A stretch of 15,926 nt of DNA from JBOHCT01 sp050699055 (GCA_050699055.1 JBOHCT010000091.1:1-15926); one strand, 5' to 3'; numbered from the stretch's first letter, positions 1 through 11,601 are shown. The notes: generated by a model from the letters alone, not told the origin. A program made the numbers and translations.

Positions 1-1977
1 ATCCTCGACGTGGGCCTGCCGCCGACGCGCGTCGGCGAGCAGGCGCCATGCGGTGTTCTCGTGGGGGTCAGCGGTGCGCGGAAAGCCCTCGGGCGCACGA
101 CCGTGGCGCCCGAGACGGCCGGGTGTGTCGGTCGGGCGGGCCTCCGGCGTCGGAGGAGGGTCGGCAGCGCGAGCCTCGTACCCGGCCGGTGGGCGGGCCT
201 CCGGCGTCGGAGGAGGGTCGGCAGCGCGAGCCTCGCGCCCGGCCGGAGGCGCGGAGAGGTTGTAACCCGCCGGGGGGGCAGGGGAGCGAGCCTCCCCACC
301 GGTGCGCTCCTCGGCGGAGTCACGGCCGACGGTGGCCATCGGAGCGGTGTAGGTCCCCGCGGAGACCTCGGGCCGCCCTTCCCGCCCGCGTGCGGTAGTC
401 CGGCCCGGGCCGGACGAGACCTCGGCCGGCGCGACAGGGTGCCGCTGGGCTGGCAGGACGACCGCGCCGAGGATGGCAGCACCCATCCGGTCGAGCTGGC
501 GCACCCCCTCGCGGACCTGCTCGCGCTCGGCTCGACGGGACTCCACCACGACGAGCGCGGCGTCGGCGACGTCGGCGAGTGCCTGCGCGTCGGCGCTGAC
601 CGAGGTTGGCGGGGCCTCGACGACCACATAGGTCGCGGAACGGCGCAGCTCGGCGACGAGGCGCTCCATGGTCTGCGTCTGCAGCTGATCGGACGCGACC
701 TCGCCGTCGGCGCCGGGTGTGATGACCCGGAGCCTCGGCAGCTCGGCCGGCCGCTGCTCGACGTCAGAGACGTCTGAGCCATGGAGGAGTACATCGGACA
801 GTCCCGGAGTGCGCTGCAGACCCAGCAGCCAGGTACTCGCGAACGACTGGAGGTCGGCGCAGACGAGCACGGTGCTGGATCCGGTCCGCGCCAGGGCAGC
901 GGCGAGGTTGGCGGCCACCACGCTCGTACACCGTCCAGGCGCGGCGCCGGTCGCGAGCAAGACGTGGTTGCCGTGGCCGAGGGTGGCGGTGATCGAGTGG
1001 CACAGCTCGTGGAAAGCTTGGCCGACCGGGCTGCGGGCCTCGGCGAGGCCCAGCGGCGCCTTGCGCTTCGTCGGCACATGGAGCAGAACCGGCAGGTGGA
1101 CAAGGCGCTCGACGTCGCCCGGCCGGCGGATCCGCCGGTCGCTTCGATCGCGCAGGACCGCCGCCATCAGACCGATCAACAGGCCGGCGAGCAGGCCGCT
1201 CGCGAGGTAGAGCGGCACGATCGGGCTGCTCGGTCCGTCGGGGATACGCGCGTCGCTGATGATGTGGCCGGGGGTGACCGTCTGCGTCTGGAGGGCGCTG
1301 ATCTGCTGGTTCAGGTCGGAGATCCGGGTGGTGAGGACGCCCTTGCGGGTCTGCGCGTACGTGGCCTCGGCGGAGCCGGTCGGCAGCACCGCGAGCTTGT
1401 TCGTCACGTCACGAAGCTGCCCCGTGAGGTTCTTGAGCTGTCCCCTGAGGACTCCGACCTGCCCCTTCACCTCGGTCTTCGCGGTGGTGCGCCGGTTGGC
1501 GAGATAGGCCGCGGCGAAGGCGTGAGCACCTCGCTTCGCGGCCCCCGGTGTCGACCCCTCGAACGAGATCTCCAGTATCGCGGAGTTGGGGGGGACGGTG
1601 ACGGTCAGCTGGTCGATCACATCCTCGAGCGGAGCGGTCGTACCGAGCCAGCCTTCGGCCCGCCGGGCGACCACGGCCGACTGGGCGATCTGTGCTTCGG
1701 TGTCGAGGTTGATCTCGGTGGGGCTGCGGCCGCCGACGATCTCGCTCTGGGCCTCCGCGCCCGTGGGCGTCACAAGGACGGATGCCGTCGATGTGTAGGT
1801 CTTGGGACCCAACACGACGTAAGCCCCGGACAGCACGAGTCCGAGCAGGAGACAGACGACCACGGTCCGCCAGCGCCTGAGCAGCAGCGCGCCGTAGTCG
1901 GCGAGCTCGAAGGACTCCGGGGTGCCTGAGGGCCCGGAGGACATCGAGGACATCGAGGACATCGAGGACCTTGCCAT
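1..1977 (-). CDS. Wzz-like polysaccharide co-polymerase fused to degenerate BY-kinase P-loop domain (3' end outside window)
   Basis: No stop codon occurs from the ATG at 1977 to the window edge (659 codons). Residues 20-57 carry the Wzz-type start, ending in a first membrane segment (about 38-57). A periplasm-side region with predicted coiled coil (about 165-235) follows, then a second membrane segment (about 254-275) and a cytoplasmic CpsD/BY-kinase-like domain (about 315-510). This architecture is that of proteins controlling exopolysaccharide or capsule chain length. The nucleotide site is degenerate. The Walker A region reads GAAPGRCTS (344-352), with Thr351 where the lysine belongs. Walker A' reads VCADLQ, with the first Asp and the Arg missing. 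Walker B reads VVVEAPP, with Glu for Asp. A proline-rich tail follows with a 19-aa tandem repeat and only scattered tyrosines. I chose ATG 1977 because GGGGGAAGG lies about 10 nt upstream; an in-frame GTG at 2091 would add 38 residues. The gene is divergent from the sortase-anchored protein gene. The fold assignment is good; loss of kinase activity is inferred. Confidence 0.85.
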   Translation of the reverse strand, partial: MARSSMSSMSSMSSGPSGTPESFELADYGALLLRRWRTVVVCLLLGLVLSGAYVVLGPKTYTSTASVLVTPTGAEAQSEIVGGRSPTEINLDTEAQIAQSAVVARRAEGWLGTTAPLEDVIDQLTVTVPPNSAILEISFEGSTPGAAKRGAHAFAAAYLANRRTTAKTEVKGQVGVLRGQLKNLTGQLRDVTNKLAVLPTGSAEATYAQTRKGVLTTRISDLNQQISALQTQTVTPGHIISDARIPDGPSSPIVPLYLASGLLAGLLIGLMAAVLRDRSDRRIRRPGDVERLVHLPVLLHVPTKRKAPLGLAEARSPVGQAFHELCHSITATLGHGNHVLLATGAAPGRCTSVVAANLAAALARTGSSTVLVCADLQSFASTWLLGLQRTPGLSDVLLHGSDVSDVEQRPAELPRLRVITPGADGEVASDQLQTQTMERLVAELRRSATYVVVEAPPTSVSADAQALADVADAALVVVESRRAEREQVREGVRQLDRMGAAILGAVVLPAQRHPVAPAEVSSGPGRTTARGREGRPEVSAGTYTAPMATVGRDSAEERTGGEARSPAPPAGYNLSAPPAGREARAADPPPTPEARPPAGYEARAADPPPTPEARPTDTPGRLGRHGRAPEGFPRTADPHENTAWRLLADARRRQAHVED
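134..247 (-). repeat. 57-bp tandem repeat, two copies, inside the co-polymerase tail
   Basis: Copies at 134-190 and 191-247 are identical over their first 45 bp. They encode two 19-residue units of the type AGxEARAADPPPTPEARPP, with Tyr in one copy and Arg in the other. The 57-bp period keeps the reading frame, so copy-number change would only lengthen or shorten the proline-rich cytoplasmic tail. Confidence 0.85.
1942..1968 (-). repeat. Triple 9-bp repeat at the co-polymerase start (Met-Ser-Ser repeats)
   Basis: Three consecutive copies of a 9-bp unit (GTCCTCGAT on the coding strand) give the N-terminal residues MARSSMSSMSSMSSG. Each unit adds an in-frame ATG, so ATGs at 1977, 1962, 1953 and 1944 are all possible starts. 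Copy-number slippage would be frame-neutral and would only change the leader length and the number of start codons. Confidence 0.8.
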
Positions 1978-2263
1978 CGACGGTGTACCTTCCCCCGCGG
2001 GTGATCCAGAAGGCGAACGGCGTTGCTCGGGCGGCGACGGTACGCGCCATGGCAATATAGCTTCCGCCGCGGAGTTCGCGCGGCCGTTCACGCATTTTCG
2101 GGGCGAATCAGGCACGAATCGGACATATGTGCTCCGCGGCGGTCCACGGGGCACGCGGTAAATGATCCGACACGATTATGCGGTTTCCAAGACACCGGAA
2201 CCAGGCCTGTGGCAAGAAAGGTCTTACCCCGAGAAAAGGCGGGCCCGTGAGGAGGACTCTCCA
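1978..2263. promoter_or_regulatory. Divergent intergenic region between co-polymerase and sortase-anchored protein genes
   Basis: This 286-bp gap separates two divergent genes and must hold both promoters. I see no convincing -35/-10 pair and no strong dyad. A strong ribosome binding site, GAGGAGG at 2249-2255, sits 8 nt before GTG 2264 and decides that start. The in-frame upstream ATG at 2162 has no comparable site and would bury the signal peptide behind 34 extra residues. GGGGGAAGG on the minus strand serves ATG 1977. Confidence 0.5.
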
Positions 2264-4609
2264 GTGACTCAAGCCTTGCGCTCCATGGTCGCGCGCGGCC
2301 TTCCCGCCGTGGTCGCGGCGACCGCCATGGCCCTCGCCCCAGGCGTCGCAGCGCCCGGCAGCGCGGCCATGGCAAGTACCGGCCAGGACCGCGTCGTCAG
2401 CGGTACTTCCTCGTCGAGCACACCCAACGTCCTGTGCAACCAGACGCGCAACGACGACGGCGAGCTTGTCTGTCTGTCCCACAACACGTCCGGCGGGCCC
2501 GAGAGCCGTGTGTTGGCGATCACCAGGGTCGGTAGCGAGATCGTGCTGGGCGGGACCTTCCAACGGGTGGTTCCCCCGGGTGAGGGTGAGGCATACGCCA
2601 AGGCCCATCCGAAGCTCACCCGCCACCCGTTCGTGGTCGCCTTCGACGCCTCCACCGGCAAGATCGACCAGAGCTTCAAGCCCAAGCTCGACCATCGCGT
2701 CACCGCACTCGTTCCCGGCAAGAACAACACGGTCTACGCCGGCGGCTACTTCGACCACGTGAACGGCCGGTCGGCGAAGGGGCTCACCCGCCTCAGCCTC
2801 GATACCGGCAAGGCCGTGTCGGGCTTCAACGCGAAGATCGCCGGTCATGTGCGCGACCTCGCGATGGCGAACGGGCACCTGTACCTGGGTGGTCCGTTCA
2901 CCCACGTCGGCGGTGCGGCCCATTCCAAGTTCGCCGCGGTCAACCCCAAGACCGGTGGCGTGGTCTCAGGCGTCGACGTGCAGTTCTCGGGGACGCACAA
3001 CGGCGGCTACCCGCGCATCGAGAGGATGGCGGTCTCGCCAGACGGCTCGAAGCTCGTGGCGATCGGCAACTTCAGCGCCGTCGACGGCCAGGCGCGGCAC
3101 CAGATCGCGATGCTGAACCTCACGGGAAGCGCGGCATCGCTCGCGGGCGACTGGAACACCGAGGGCTTTGCCCACGCGTGCTCGACGAGTTTCGACACGT
3201 ACATGCGCGGGGTCGACTTCTCGCCGGACGGCTCGTACTTCGTGGTGGCCACGACCGGTGCCAGCGGGTCTGACCCGTCGCCACTGTGCGACGCGGCGTC
3301 CCGGTGGGAGACGAGCGCCGCGGGCCAGGACGTGCGGCCGACCTGGATCGAGCAGACCGGCAACGACACGTTCCTCTCTGTCGCGGTCACCGGGGCCGCT
3401 GTGTACGTCGGCGGGCACCAGCGCTGGGTGAACAACCCGCATGGCAAGGACGCCGCCGGGCCCGGCGCGGTGCCGCGCCCCGGCATCGTCGCGCTCGACC
3501 CCGACAACGGCCTTCCCTTCTCCTGGGACCCGGGCAGGATTCCCCGCGGGTACGGCGCGGGGGCGCTGCTGGCGACCGACCGCGGCCTGTGGGTCGGCAG
3601 CGACACCAAGTACATCGGCAAGTATGATCGCCGCAGGGAGCGCATCGCCTTCTTCCCGCTCGCTGGCGGTTCCCCCGTACCCGCGAACCACACCGCCACC
3701 CTGCCAGGTGACGTCTACATGTTCGGCAGCTCCGCGGGGGGCGACAAGATCGCGCGTCGCTCGTTCGACGGCCAGCACGCCGGCCCGGTGGAGATGACGT
3801 CGTCCCAGGGCATGAGCGACGTGCGCGGCGCGGCGCGGATCGACGGCACGCTGTGGTACGGCACGGCGGACGGCGGCTTCCACAAGCGCGCGTTCGGGGC
3901 GACGACGTTCGGCAAGGCGAGCAGTCCGCACCCGTACAAAGACCGGTTCGGGAAGTTCCCCGGCGAGAAGCCCGGCTTCTACGACCAGATGCCGAATGTG
4001 ACGGGCATGTTCTACGCCGGTGGCAAGCTCTACTACACGCTCACCGGTCATCCTTCCCTCTACTACCGGTACTTCACGCCGGAGAGCGGGGTCATTGGTG
4101 GGAAGCGGTTCACCGCCGACACCGCTGGCTGGGCCAGCGTGCGGGGCATGTTCCGCACCGGTGACGCGGTCTACTACGGCACGCCCACCGGCGTCCTCCA
4201 CCGCGTCGACTTCTCCGGCGGCCAGCCCGGCGCCGACTCGGTCGCGAGCCGCGGCGGTTGGAACGCGGCCGCCATGGCCCTCGTGCACACCGACGGCGAC
4301 GTGCACGGGCAGAGCGGCGGCGGCGATCCGAGCCCGTCGCCGAGCGCGTCGGCGTCGACCACGCCGGGTGGACCTGGTAGTGGCGGGAGCGGTTCAGGCG
4401 ACCCGAGCGGTACCGGGTCCTCCGGCGACCCGACGCACGCACGGGCCATGACCGCCGGGTCGACCCAGAGCGATGACGGTGCCGAGCTGCCGTTCACCGG
4501 CCTCGACCTCGGCGTGCTGCTGGCATGCGCCGTGGTCGCGCTCGCAGGCGGGACCGGGCTGGTCCTCGTCGCCCGCCGTCGCCGCGTCGGAGCCCACCGC
4601 GGCATATGA
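2264..4609 (+). CDS. Sortase-anchored (LPFTG) secreted beta-propeller-like protein
   Basis: The protein has 781 aa. The N-terminus is a signal peptide (basic start, hydrophobic core, likely cleavage after AAMA near residue 37). The body has recurring blade-like motifs of the form GGxFxxVxG: LGGTF near 95, YAGGYF at 158, YLGGPF near 207, AIGNFS near 266 and YVGGHQ near 381. This suggests a beta-propeller similar to the DUF5122/delta-60 type. Residues about 684-741 are a Ser/Gly/Pro-rich wall-spanning linker. LPFTG at 742-746, a hydrophobic segment and an Arg-rich tail form a complete cell-wall sorting signal, so the mature protein should be covalently bound to peptidoglycan. I see no catalytic motif; a glycan-binding or adhesive role is inference. 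The stop overlaps the next gene's start (ATGA), implying translational coupling to the GH26-like enzyme. GTG 2264 was chosen for its GAGGAGG site and the position of the signal peptide. Confidence 0.88.
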   Translation: MTQALRSMVARGLPAVVAATAMALAPGVAAPGSAAMASTGQDRVVSGTSSSSTPNVLCNQTRNDDGELVCLSHNTSGGPESRVLAITRVGSEIVLGGTFQRVVPPGEGEAYAKAHPKLTRHPFVVAFDASTGKIDQSFKPKLDHRVTALVPGKNNTVYAGGYFDHVNGRSAKGLTRLSLDTGKAVSGFNAKIAGHVRDLAMANGHLYLGGPFTHVGGAAHSKFAAVNPKTGGVVSGVDVQFSGTHNGGYPRIERMAVSPDGSKLVAIGNFSAVDGQARHQIAMLNLTGSAASLAGDWNTEGFAHACSTSFDTYMRGVDFSPDGSYFVVATTGASGSDPSPLCDAASRWETSAAGQDVRPTWIEQTGNDTFLSVAVTGAAVYVGGHQRWVNNPHGKDAAGPGAVPRPGIVALDPDNGLPFSWDPGRIPRGYGAGALLATDRGLWVGSDTKYIGKYDRRRERIAFFPLAGGSPVPANHTATLPGDVYMFGSSAGGDKIARRSFDGQHAGPVEMTSSQGMSDVRGAARIDGTLWYGTADGGFHKRAFGATTFGKASSPHPYKDRFGKFPGEKPGFYDQMPNVTGMFYAGGKLYYTLTGHPSLYYRYFTPESGVIGGKRFTADTAGWASVRGMFRTGDAVYYGTPTGVLHRVDFSGGQPGADSVASRGGWNAAAMALVHTDGDVHGQSGGGDPSPSPSASASTTPGGPGSGGSGSGDPSGTGSSGDPTHARAMTAGSTQSDDGAELPFTGLDLGVLLACAVVALAGGTGLVLVARRRRVGAHRGI

Positions 4610-5814
4610 GGTCACAACGACTGTGGTTCGTCGGCGCGGCGGTCCTCTCGTGCGTCGCGTCGGCCGGATGCTGGCCGGTCTCCGGGTCGCTCGCCGGCGA
4701 GCCACGGTCGGTGGCGGCGCCGCGGTCTATCGCCGCGACGTCGACACCGGCGCCGTCTCCGTCCGCGACCCCACATCGGGTACCCGCCCCCAAGCGCACG
4801 CCCCCTGATCACTCCGCCGAGCGCAAGCATCGGGCACGAAGCACACACTCGCCTGGCACGAGGGCAGGGGGCGGCGGTCGGCACGGCTGCGGTGTCTCCG
4901 CGATCCTCGTGCCGTCGTGCGGGGCGTTGTGGGGCGTGGCGCCGGGGGCGTTCACCGACGCCCCCAAGCCCAAGGCGCTCGCGAACTTCGAGCGCAAGGT
5001 CGGACGTCGGGTCGACATCGTGCACCTCTACCACCGGGGAGATGACCTCTTCCCGACCCATGAGGAGATCGCGATGGCCCGCCACGGCCGGCTGCTCTAC
5101 CTCAACTGGAAGCCGGAGTTCGGTACCGGGCGCACGTGGGCCGAGGTCGCCCACGGCGCGGTCGACGGTGAGATCGACAGGCTCGCGTCGTACATCGACG
5201 GCCACTACCACAAGCGCTTCTTCCTCACCATCCACCACGAGCCCGAGGACGACGTCCGCCCCAGCGCGGGGTCCGGGTACACGGCGAAGGACTACGCCGC
5301 GATGTTCCGCCACGTGGCGAAGCGGCTGCGGGCCGACGGTGTCGACAACGCGGTGACCGTCATGAACTACATGGGCGCCGAGAAGTGGGGCGAGAAGCCG
5401 TGGTTCGGCGCGCTGTACCCGGGCGACCGGGTCGTCGACTGGATCGCGTACGACCCGTACGCGGGCGACGGGACCACCAGCTTCGCCCAACTCGTCAACA
5501 AGTACTTCGGGTCGCGCGACGACTGGCCCGGCTTCTACACGTGGGCCACGCGCACCCATCCCGACAAGCCGCTGATGCTCGGGGAGTGGGGTGTCTTCGC
5601 CCAGCGAGACGACCCCAGCCACAAGGCGTCGATCTTCCGCTCCGCCATGCGGCAGGCACGGCACTTCCCCAGGATCAAGGCGTACGTGTACTTCGGGTCG
5701 CCGCAGGCTCCGAGGGGTGACACCACGGTCGACAGCACCTCACGGGCGCTGCGGGCGTTCCGTGCGCTCAGCGACCTCCGGTACTTCCGCCTGCCCGTTC
5801 TCGCCCACCGGTGA
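4606..5814 (+). CDS. Secreted GH26-like glycoside hydrolase (beta-mannanase-type fold)
   Basis: The protein has 402 aa. The ATG lies inside the ATGA overlap with the preceding gene. An N-terminal export signal ends near ASAGC (Cys22), a weak lipobox, so this may be a lipoprotein or a plain secreted protein. A Pro/Ser/Thr/Ala-rich linker runs to about residue 90, then a catalytic TIM-barrel-like domain. Typical GH26-style signatures are FFLTIHHEPED (Glu212, expected acid/base) and LMLGEWG (Glu327, expected nucleophile), plus VVDWIAYDPY around 277-285. The enzyme should cleave a beta-linked polysaccharide outside the cell; the substrate cannot be read from sequence. Its neighbours, a wall-anchored propeller protein and a chain-length co-polymerase, suggest it trims or releases the strain's own exopolysaccharide, which is inference. 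A related clan-A family is possible. Confidence 0.8.
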   Translation: MRSQRLWFVGAAVLSCVASAGCWPVSGSLAGEPRSVAAPRSIAATSTPAPSPSATPHRVPAPKRTPPDHSAERKHRARSTHSPGTRAGGGGRHGCGVSAILVPSCGALWGVAPGAFTDAPKPKALANFERKVGRRVDIVHLYHRGDDLFPTHEEIAMARHGRLLYLNWKPEFGTGRTWAEVAHGAVDGEIDRLASYIDGHYHKRFFLTIHHEPEDDVRPSAGSGYTAKDYAAMFRHVAKRLRADGVDNAVTVMNYMGAEKWGEKPWFGALYPGDRVVDWIAYDPYAGDGTTSFAQLVNKYFGSRDDWPGFYTWATRTHPDKPLMLGEWGVFAQRDDPSHKASIFRSAMRQARHFPRIKAYVYFGSPQAPRGDTTVDSTSRALRAFRALSDLRYFRLPVLAHR

Positions 5815-5911
5815 TCCGCTCCTGTGGTCCAGGGGCGCGGTTAACCTCCTCTCTTTGGGCCCCGTGATCCGCTGCCGCGGTCTGAGGGCGCAGTACGCCG
5901 CGTTCTCGGAA

Positions 5912-5968
5912 CCGCAGACGAGGATCTTGGCGAGCTTCGAGGGCGGGGCGGGCCGCAGACGAGGATCT
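5912..5968. repeat. Pair of 16-bp direct repeats between convergent genes
   Basis: CCGCAGACGAGGATCT occurs at 5912-5927 and 5953-5968 in the 184-bp gap between the hydrolase and the permease. In the same area GTGATCCGCT occurs at 5811-5820 (covering the hydrolase stop) and 5864-5873. No convincing intrinsic terminator was seen between these convergent genes. Function unknown; local duplication is the simplest explanation. Confidence 0.6.
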
Positions 5969-5998
5969 GACTTGGTGGGGTCGGAGGGTCGAGGGGCG

Positions 5999-7624
5999 CT
6001 ACGCTTCGGCGGCCGCGGGCTCCTCGTCCTCGAAGATCGCGTCGCCGGTGTAACGGAGTCCGGAGTAGTAGCCGGCGAAGTAGAACGCCACAGCGACGGC
6101 GGCGAACACGACGGTGTCCCACGGGAAGGGGATGGCGTCCCGCCCCCCGAGCGCGCCGCTGCCGACGTACGACAACACGATGATCACGATCAGGTAGACG
6201 GGAAGCCAGATTCCGCAGGCGACGTCGTGCAGGGTGAGCCGCCGGTGGTGGTTGTAGAAGAACAGCAGCAGCAGACCGACGAAGACCGAGGGGATCAGGA
6301 TGTGGATCGCCTGCCAGCCCGACCAGTAGATCATCACGCTGCTGACCACGAACGCCCAGGGCGCCAGCACCTTGTAGAACGGCAGGCGGTACGGTCGCGC
6401 CTCATCGGGGTACTTGCTGCGGAAGATCGCGAGGCTCAGCGGCCCGGGCGCGTACGAGAGCAGCAGCGCGCTCGCGACCAGCGGGAACAGCGAGGAGAAG
6501 GACGGCAGCAGGATCAGGTAGGCGAACGACGTGCACAGCACCAGGATCGTGGCCGCGATCGGGATGCCCTTCGCGCTCATCCTGGCGAAGACCATGGGCA
6601 GGTACCTGTCGTAGCGCGCGAGCGTGTGCCCGACCCGCGCCGAGCCCCCGTAGTAGATGTAGCCGTCCTTGAACGACGCGATCAGCGTGGTGACCAGGGC
6701 GATCAGCCCGATGATCACGAGGCCGACACCCGTTGACACGGTGGCTAGCGGGTAGGGGAGCCCGTTCAGCTTCGCCCAGTCGCCCGCGCCGATGCCCATG
6801 CCCGACCAGTTGATCCCGCCGGCGAACGCCAGGCTCTCCAACGCGTAGATAATCATCGTGACGACGAGCGTGACCGCGACGGCGCGCGGGATCGTCCTGC
6901 CCGGGTCCTTGACCTCCTCGGCGTAGTCGACCGGCTGGCGGAAGCCGCCGTAGCCGTAGATCGTCGCCGAGATGGCGAGGAACAGCCCGCTGCCCCCGAA
7001 CGGCGTGAGCCCGCCGAAGTTCGAGTAGTTGCCGGGATCGAAGTGGGCGAGAAGGGCCCCGATGAAGACCAGCAGGCCGATGATCGTGACGATCGTCAGG
7101 ATGTTGTTCAGCAGGCCCAGGTGCTTGATGCGCAGCGTGTTGACGTAGAACACGATGAGCGTGACCAGGATCGCGATGCCGATGCCGAGCGGGGTGAGCG
7201 TCCCCTTGGCGAACAGGCCGGGGAACCAGAAGCTCAGGTACTCGACGAACGCGACGATGATCGAGGGGACCGCCAGGGCGTAGCCGACGAAGGAGCCCCA
7301 CGCGTTCATCACGCCTACCACGGGCCCGCTGCTCTTGGCCGGGTAGTAGGCGACGCCGCCGGAACGCGGCCACATCGTGCCGAGCTCGACGTATGACATG
7401 GCGACGGCGAAGATGAGCAGGAACGCGATGATCCACGAGAAGAGGCCCGAGGGCCCGGCCAGCGCCAGCACCGACACCGGCGTGAAGCCGACCGCCGGCC
7501 CGAGGATCGCCCCGATGGCCAGGAAGACGACGCTGAAGAGGCCGAGCTCTTGACGGTAACGGCCGCCCCGCCTCGATGCCTGCTCCTCGGCTGGCGCGGG
7601 CCCTCGCGCGGGCCGCCCGTTCAT
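5999..7624 (-). CDS. APC-superfamily amino acid permease
   Basis: The protein has 541 aa from ATG 7624, in the size range of amino acid/polyamine/organocation transporters. It starts with a basic cytoplasmic stretch, then a first membrane helix with IGAILGPAVGF, the position of the glycine-rich substrate-binding motif in helix 1 of the family. About 12 hydrophobic segments follow. A cytoplasmic loop contains YAEEVKDPGRTIPRA, the conserved acidic/Pro/Arg loop of APC permeases, and a later loop has ARPYRLPFY, also typical. The short C-terminus is acidic. It is expected to be a proton-coupled amino acid importer or exchanger in the plasma membrane; the substrate is unknown. The start is uncertain: in-frame GTG codons and a TTG at 7738 would add up to 38 residues with no hydrophobic content and no clear ribosome site. 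It stands alone, convergent with the hydrolase and divergent from mfd. Confidence 0.88.
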   Translation of the reverse strand: MNGRPARGPAPAEEQASRRGGRYRQELGLFSVVFLAIGAILGPAVGFTPVSVLALAGPSGLFSWIIAFLLIFAVAMSYVELGTMWPRSGGVAYYPAKSSGPVVGVMNAWGSFVGYALAVPSIIVAFVEYLSFWFPGLFAKGTLTPLGIGIAILVTLIVFYVNTLRIKHLGLLNNILTIVTIIGLLVFIGALLAHFDPGNYSNFGGLTPFGGSGLFLAISATIYGYGGFRQPVDYAEEVKDPGRTIPRAVAVTLVVTMIIYALESLAFAGGINWSGMGIGAGDWAKLNGLPYPLATVSTGVGLVIIGLIALVTTLIASFKDGYIYYGGSARVGHTLARYDRYLPMVFARMSAKGIPIAATILVLCTSFAYLILLPSFSSLFPLVASALLLSYAPGPLSLAIFRSKYPDEARPYRLPFYKVLAPWAFVVSSVMIYWSGWQAIHILIPSVFVGLLLLFFYNHHRRLTLHDVACGIWLPVYLIVIIVLSYVGSGALGGRDAIPFPWDTVVFAAVAVAFYFAGYYSGLRYTGDAIFEDEEPAAAEA

Positions 7625-7785
7625 CGCCACCACCGTGCCCGGTTCCGGTGTGACCACCGCGCGGGAACGTGATCGCTGTCGGACCGCCGCCCCGCCGTCG
7701 GTGTCCTCTTCCGACGCATGGACACCACCCCTGACCAACCCCTGACCAGCCAGCGCGTTCCGGGACTGTGCCGTTGGCTACGCTG

Positions 7786-7823
7786 CGCTCGCTCTACCGA
7801 AACGTTCTGAAGTAGAGTAAGCG
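7786..7823. promoter_or_regulatory. Imperfect inverted repeat, operator-like
   Basis: CGCT-cg-CTCTAC at 7786-7797 is complementary to GTAGAG-ta-AGCG at 7812-7823, with a symmetric 2-nt mismatch and a 14-nt spacer that itself contains the palindrome AACGTT. The outer arms give 10 matched pairs. It lies between divergent permease and mfd genes, so it could be an operator or a hairpin. Which gene it would control is not evident. Confidence 0.4.
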
Positions 7824-7844
7824 AAAACCCGTGTAGACGACAGA

Positions 7845-7884
7845 CCCATCCGCGCCATCGGTTCACGTCAGATGGGTTGGCGCG
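7845..7884 (+). other. Interleaved complementary segments in the mfd leader (alternative hairpins or pseudoknot)
   Basis: CCCATC (7845-7850) pairs with GATGGG (7871-7876), and CGCGCCA (7851-7857) pairs with TGGCGCG (7878-7884). The order A-B-A'-B' means the two helices interleave. They could form alternative hairpins or a tight pseudoknot, though the connecting loops (0 and 1 nt) are very short for one. Whether this is transcribed is unknown. Confidence 0.35.
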
Positions 7885-8018
7885 GGGCCTCTCCTTACAA
7901 ATGGTCCCGGGTGAGGTCGACGCAAGGCGCCCACGAGGCGGCGCCCGGGGCGGGTACCCTGGGAGGGCCCGGGGTCCGTCTGGCTCCCGGGTCTTCGCGC
8001 TGCCCAAAAGAGCTGCCC

Positions 8019-11579
<3,561 letters not shown>

Positions 11580-11601
11580 CCGCTCCGGCCGGTTGCCTTA
11601 G

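Larger units (their letters stand above)
7625..8018. promoter_or_regulatory. Non-coding region between divergent permease and mfd, with inverted repeats
   Basis: This 394-bp stretch holds no gene I can support. It contains a locally AT-richer core (about 7797-7835) flanked by an imperfect dyad, and a second set of nested complementary segments at 7845-7884; both have their own entries. A possible -10-like TACCCT at 7955-7960 has no clear -35 partner. Part of the left end could be permease coding sequence if that gene starts at an upstream TTG or GTG. Confidence 0.5.

Noticed and set aside
781..1929. 382-aa plus-strand frame across the co-polymerase gene
   Set aside because: The minus-strand frame, open to the window edge, carries membrane segments and Walker-like motifs; the plus-strand frame is its shadow.
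2162..2263. Upstream ATG start for the LPFTG protein
   Set aside because: It lacks a ribosome site and places 34 charged residues before the signal peptide; GTG 2264 has GAGGAGG at proper spacing.
2966..4306. 446-aa frame antisense to the LPFTG protein gene
   Set aside because: Shadow frame with low-complexity Arg/Val/Ala composition and no recognisable motif.
4612..5664. 350-aa frame antisense to the GH26-like gene
   Set aside because: Shadow of a gene whose catalytic motifs are clear on the other strand.
7872..8018. Upstream ATG start for Mfd
   Set aside because: The 49 added residues look like untranslated leader and are not part of the family; SLSGLLPTV is the usual N-terminus.
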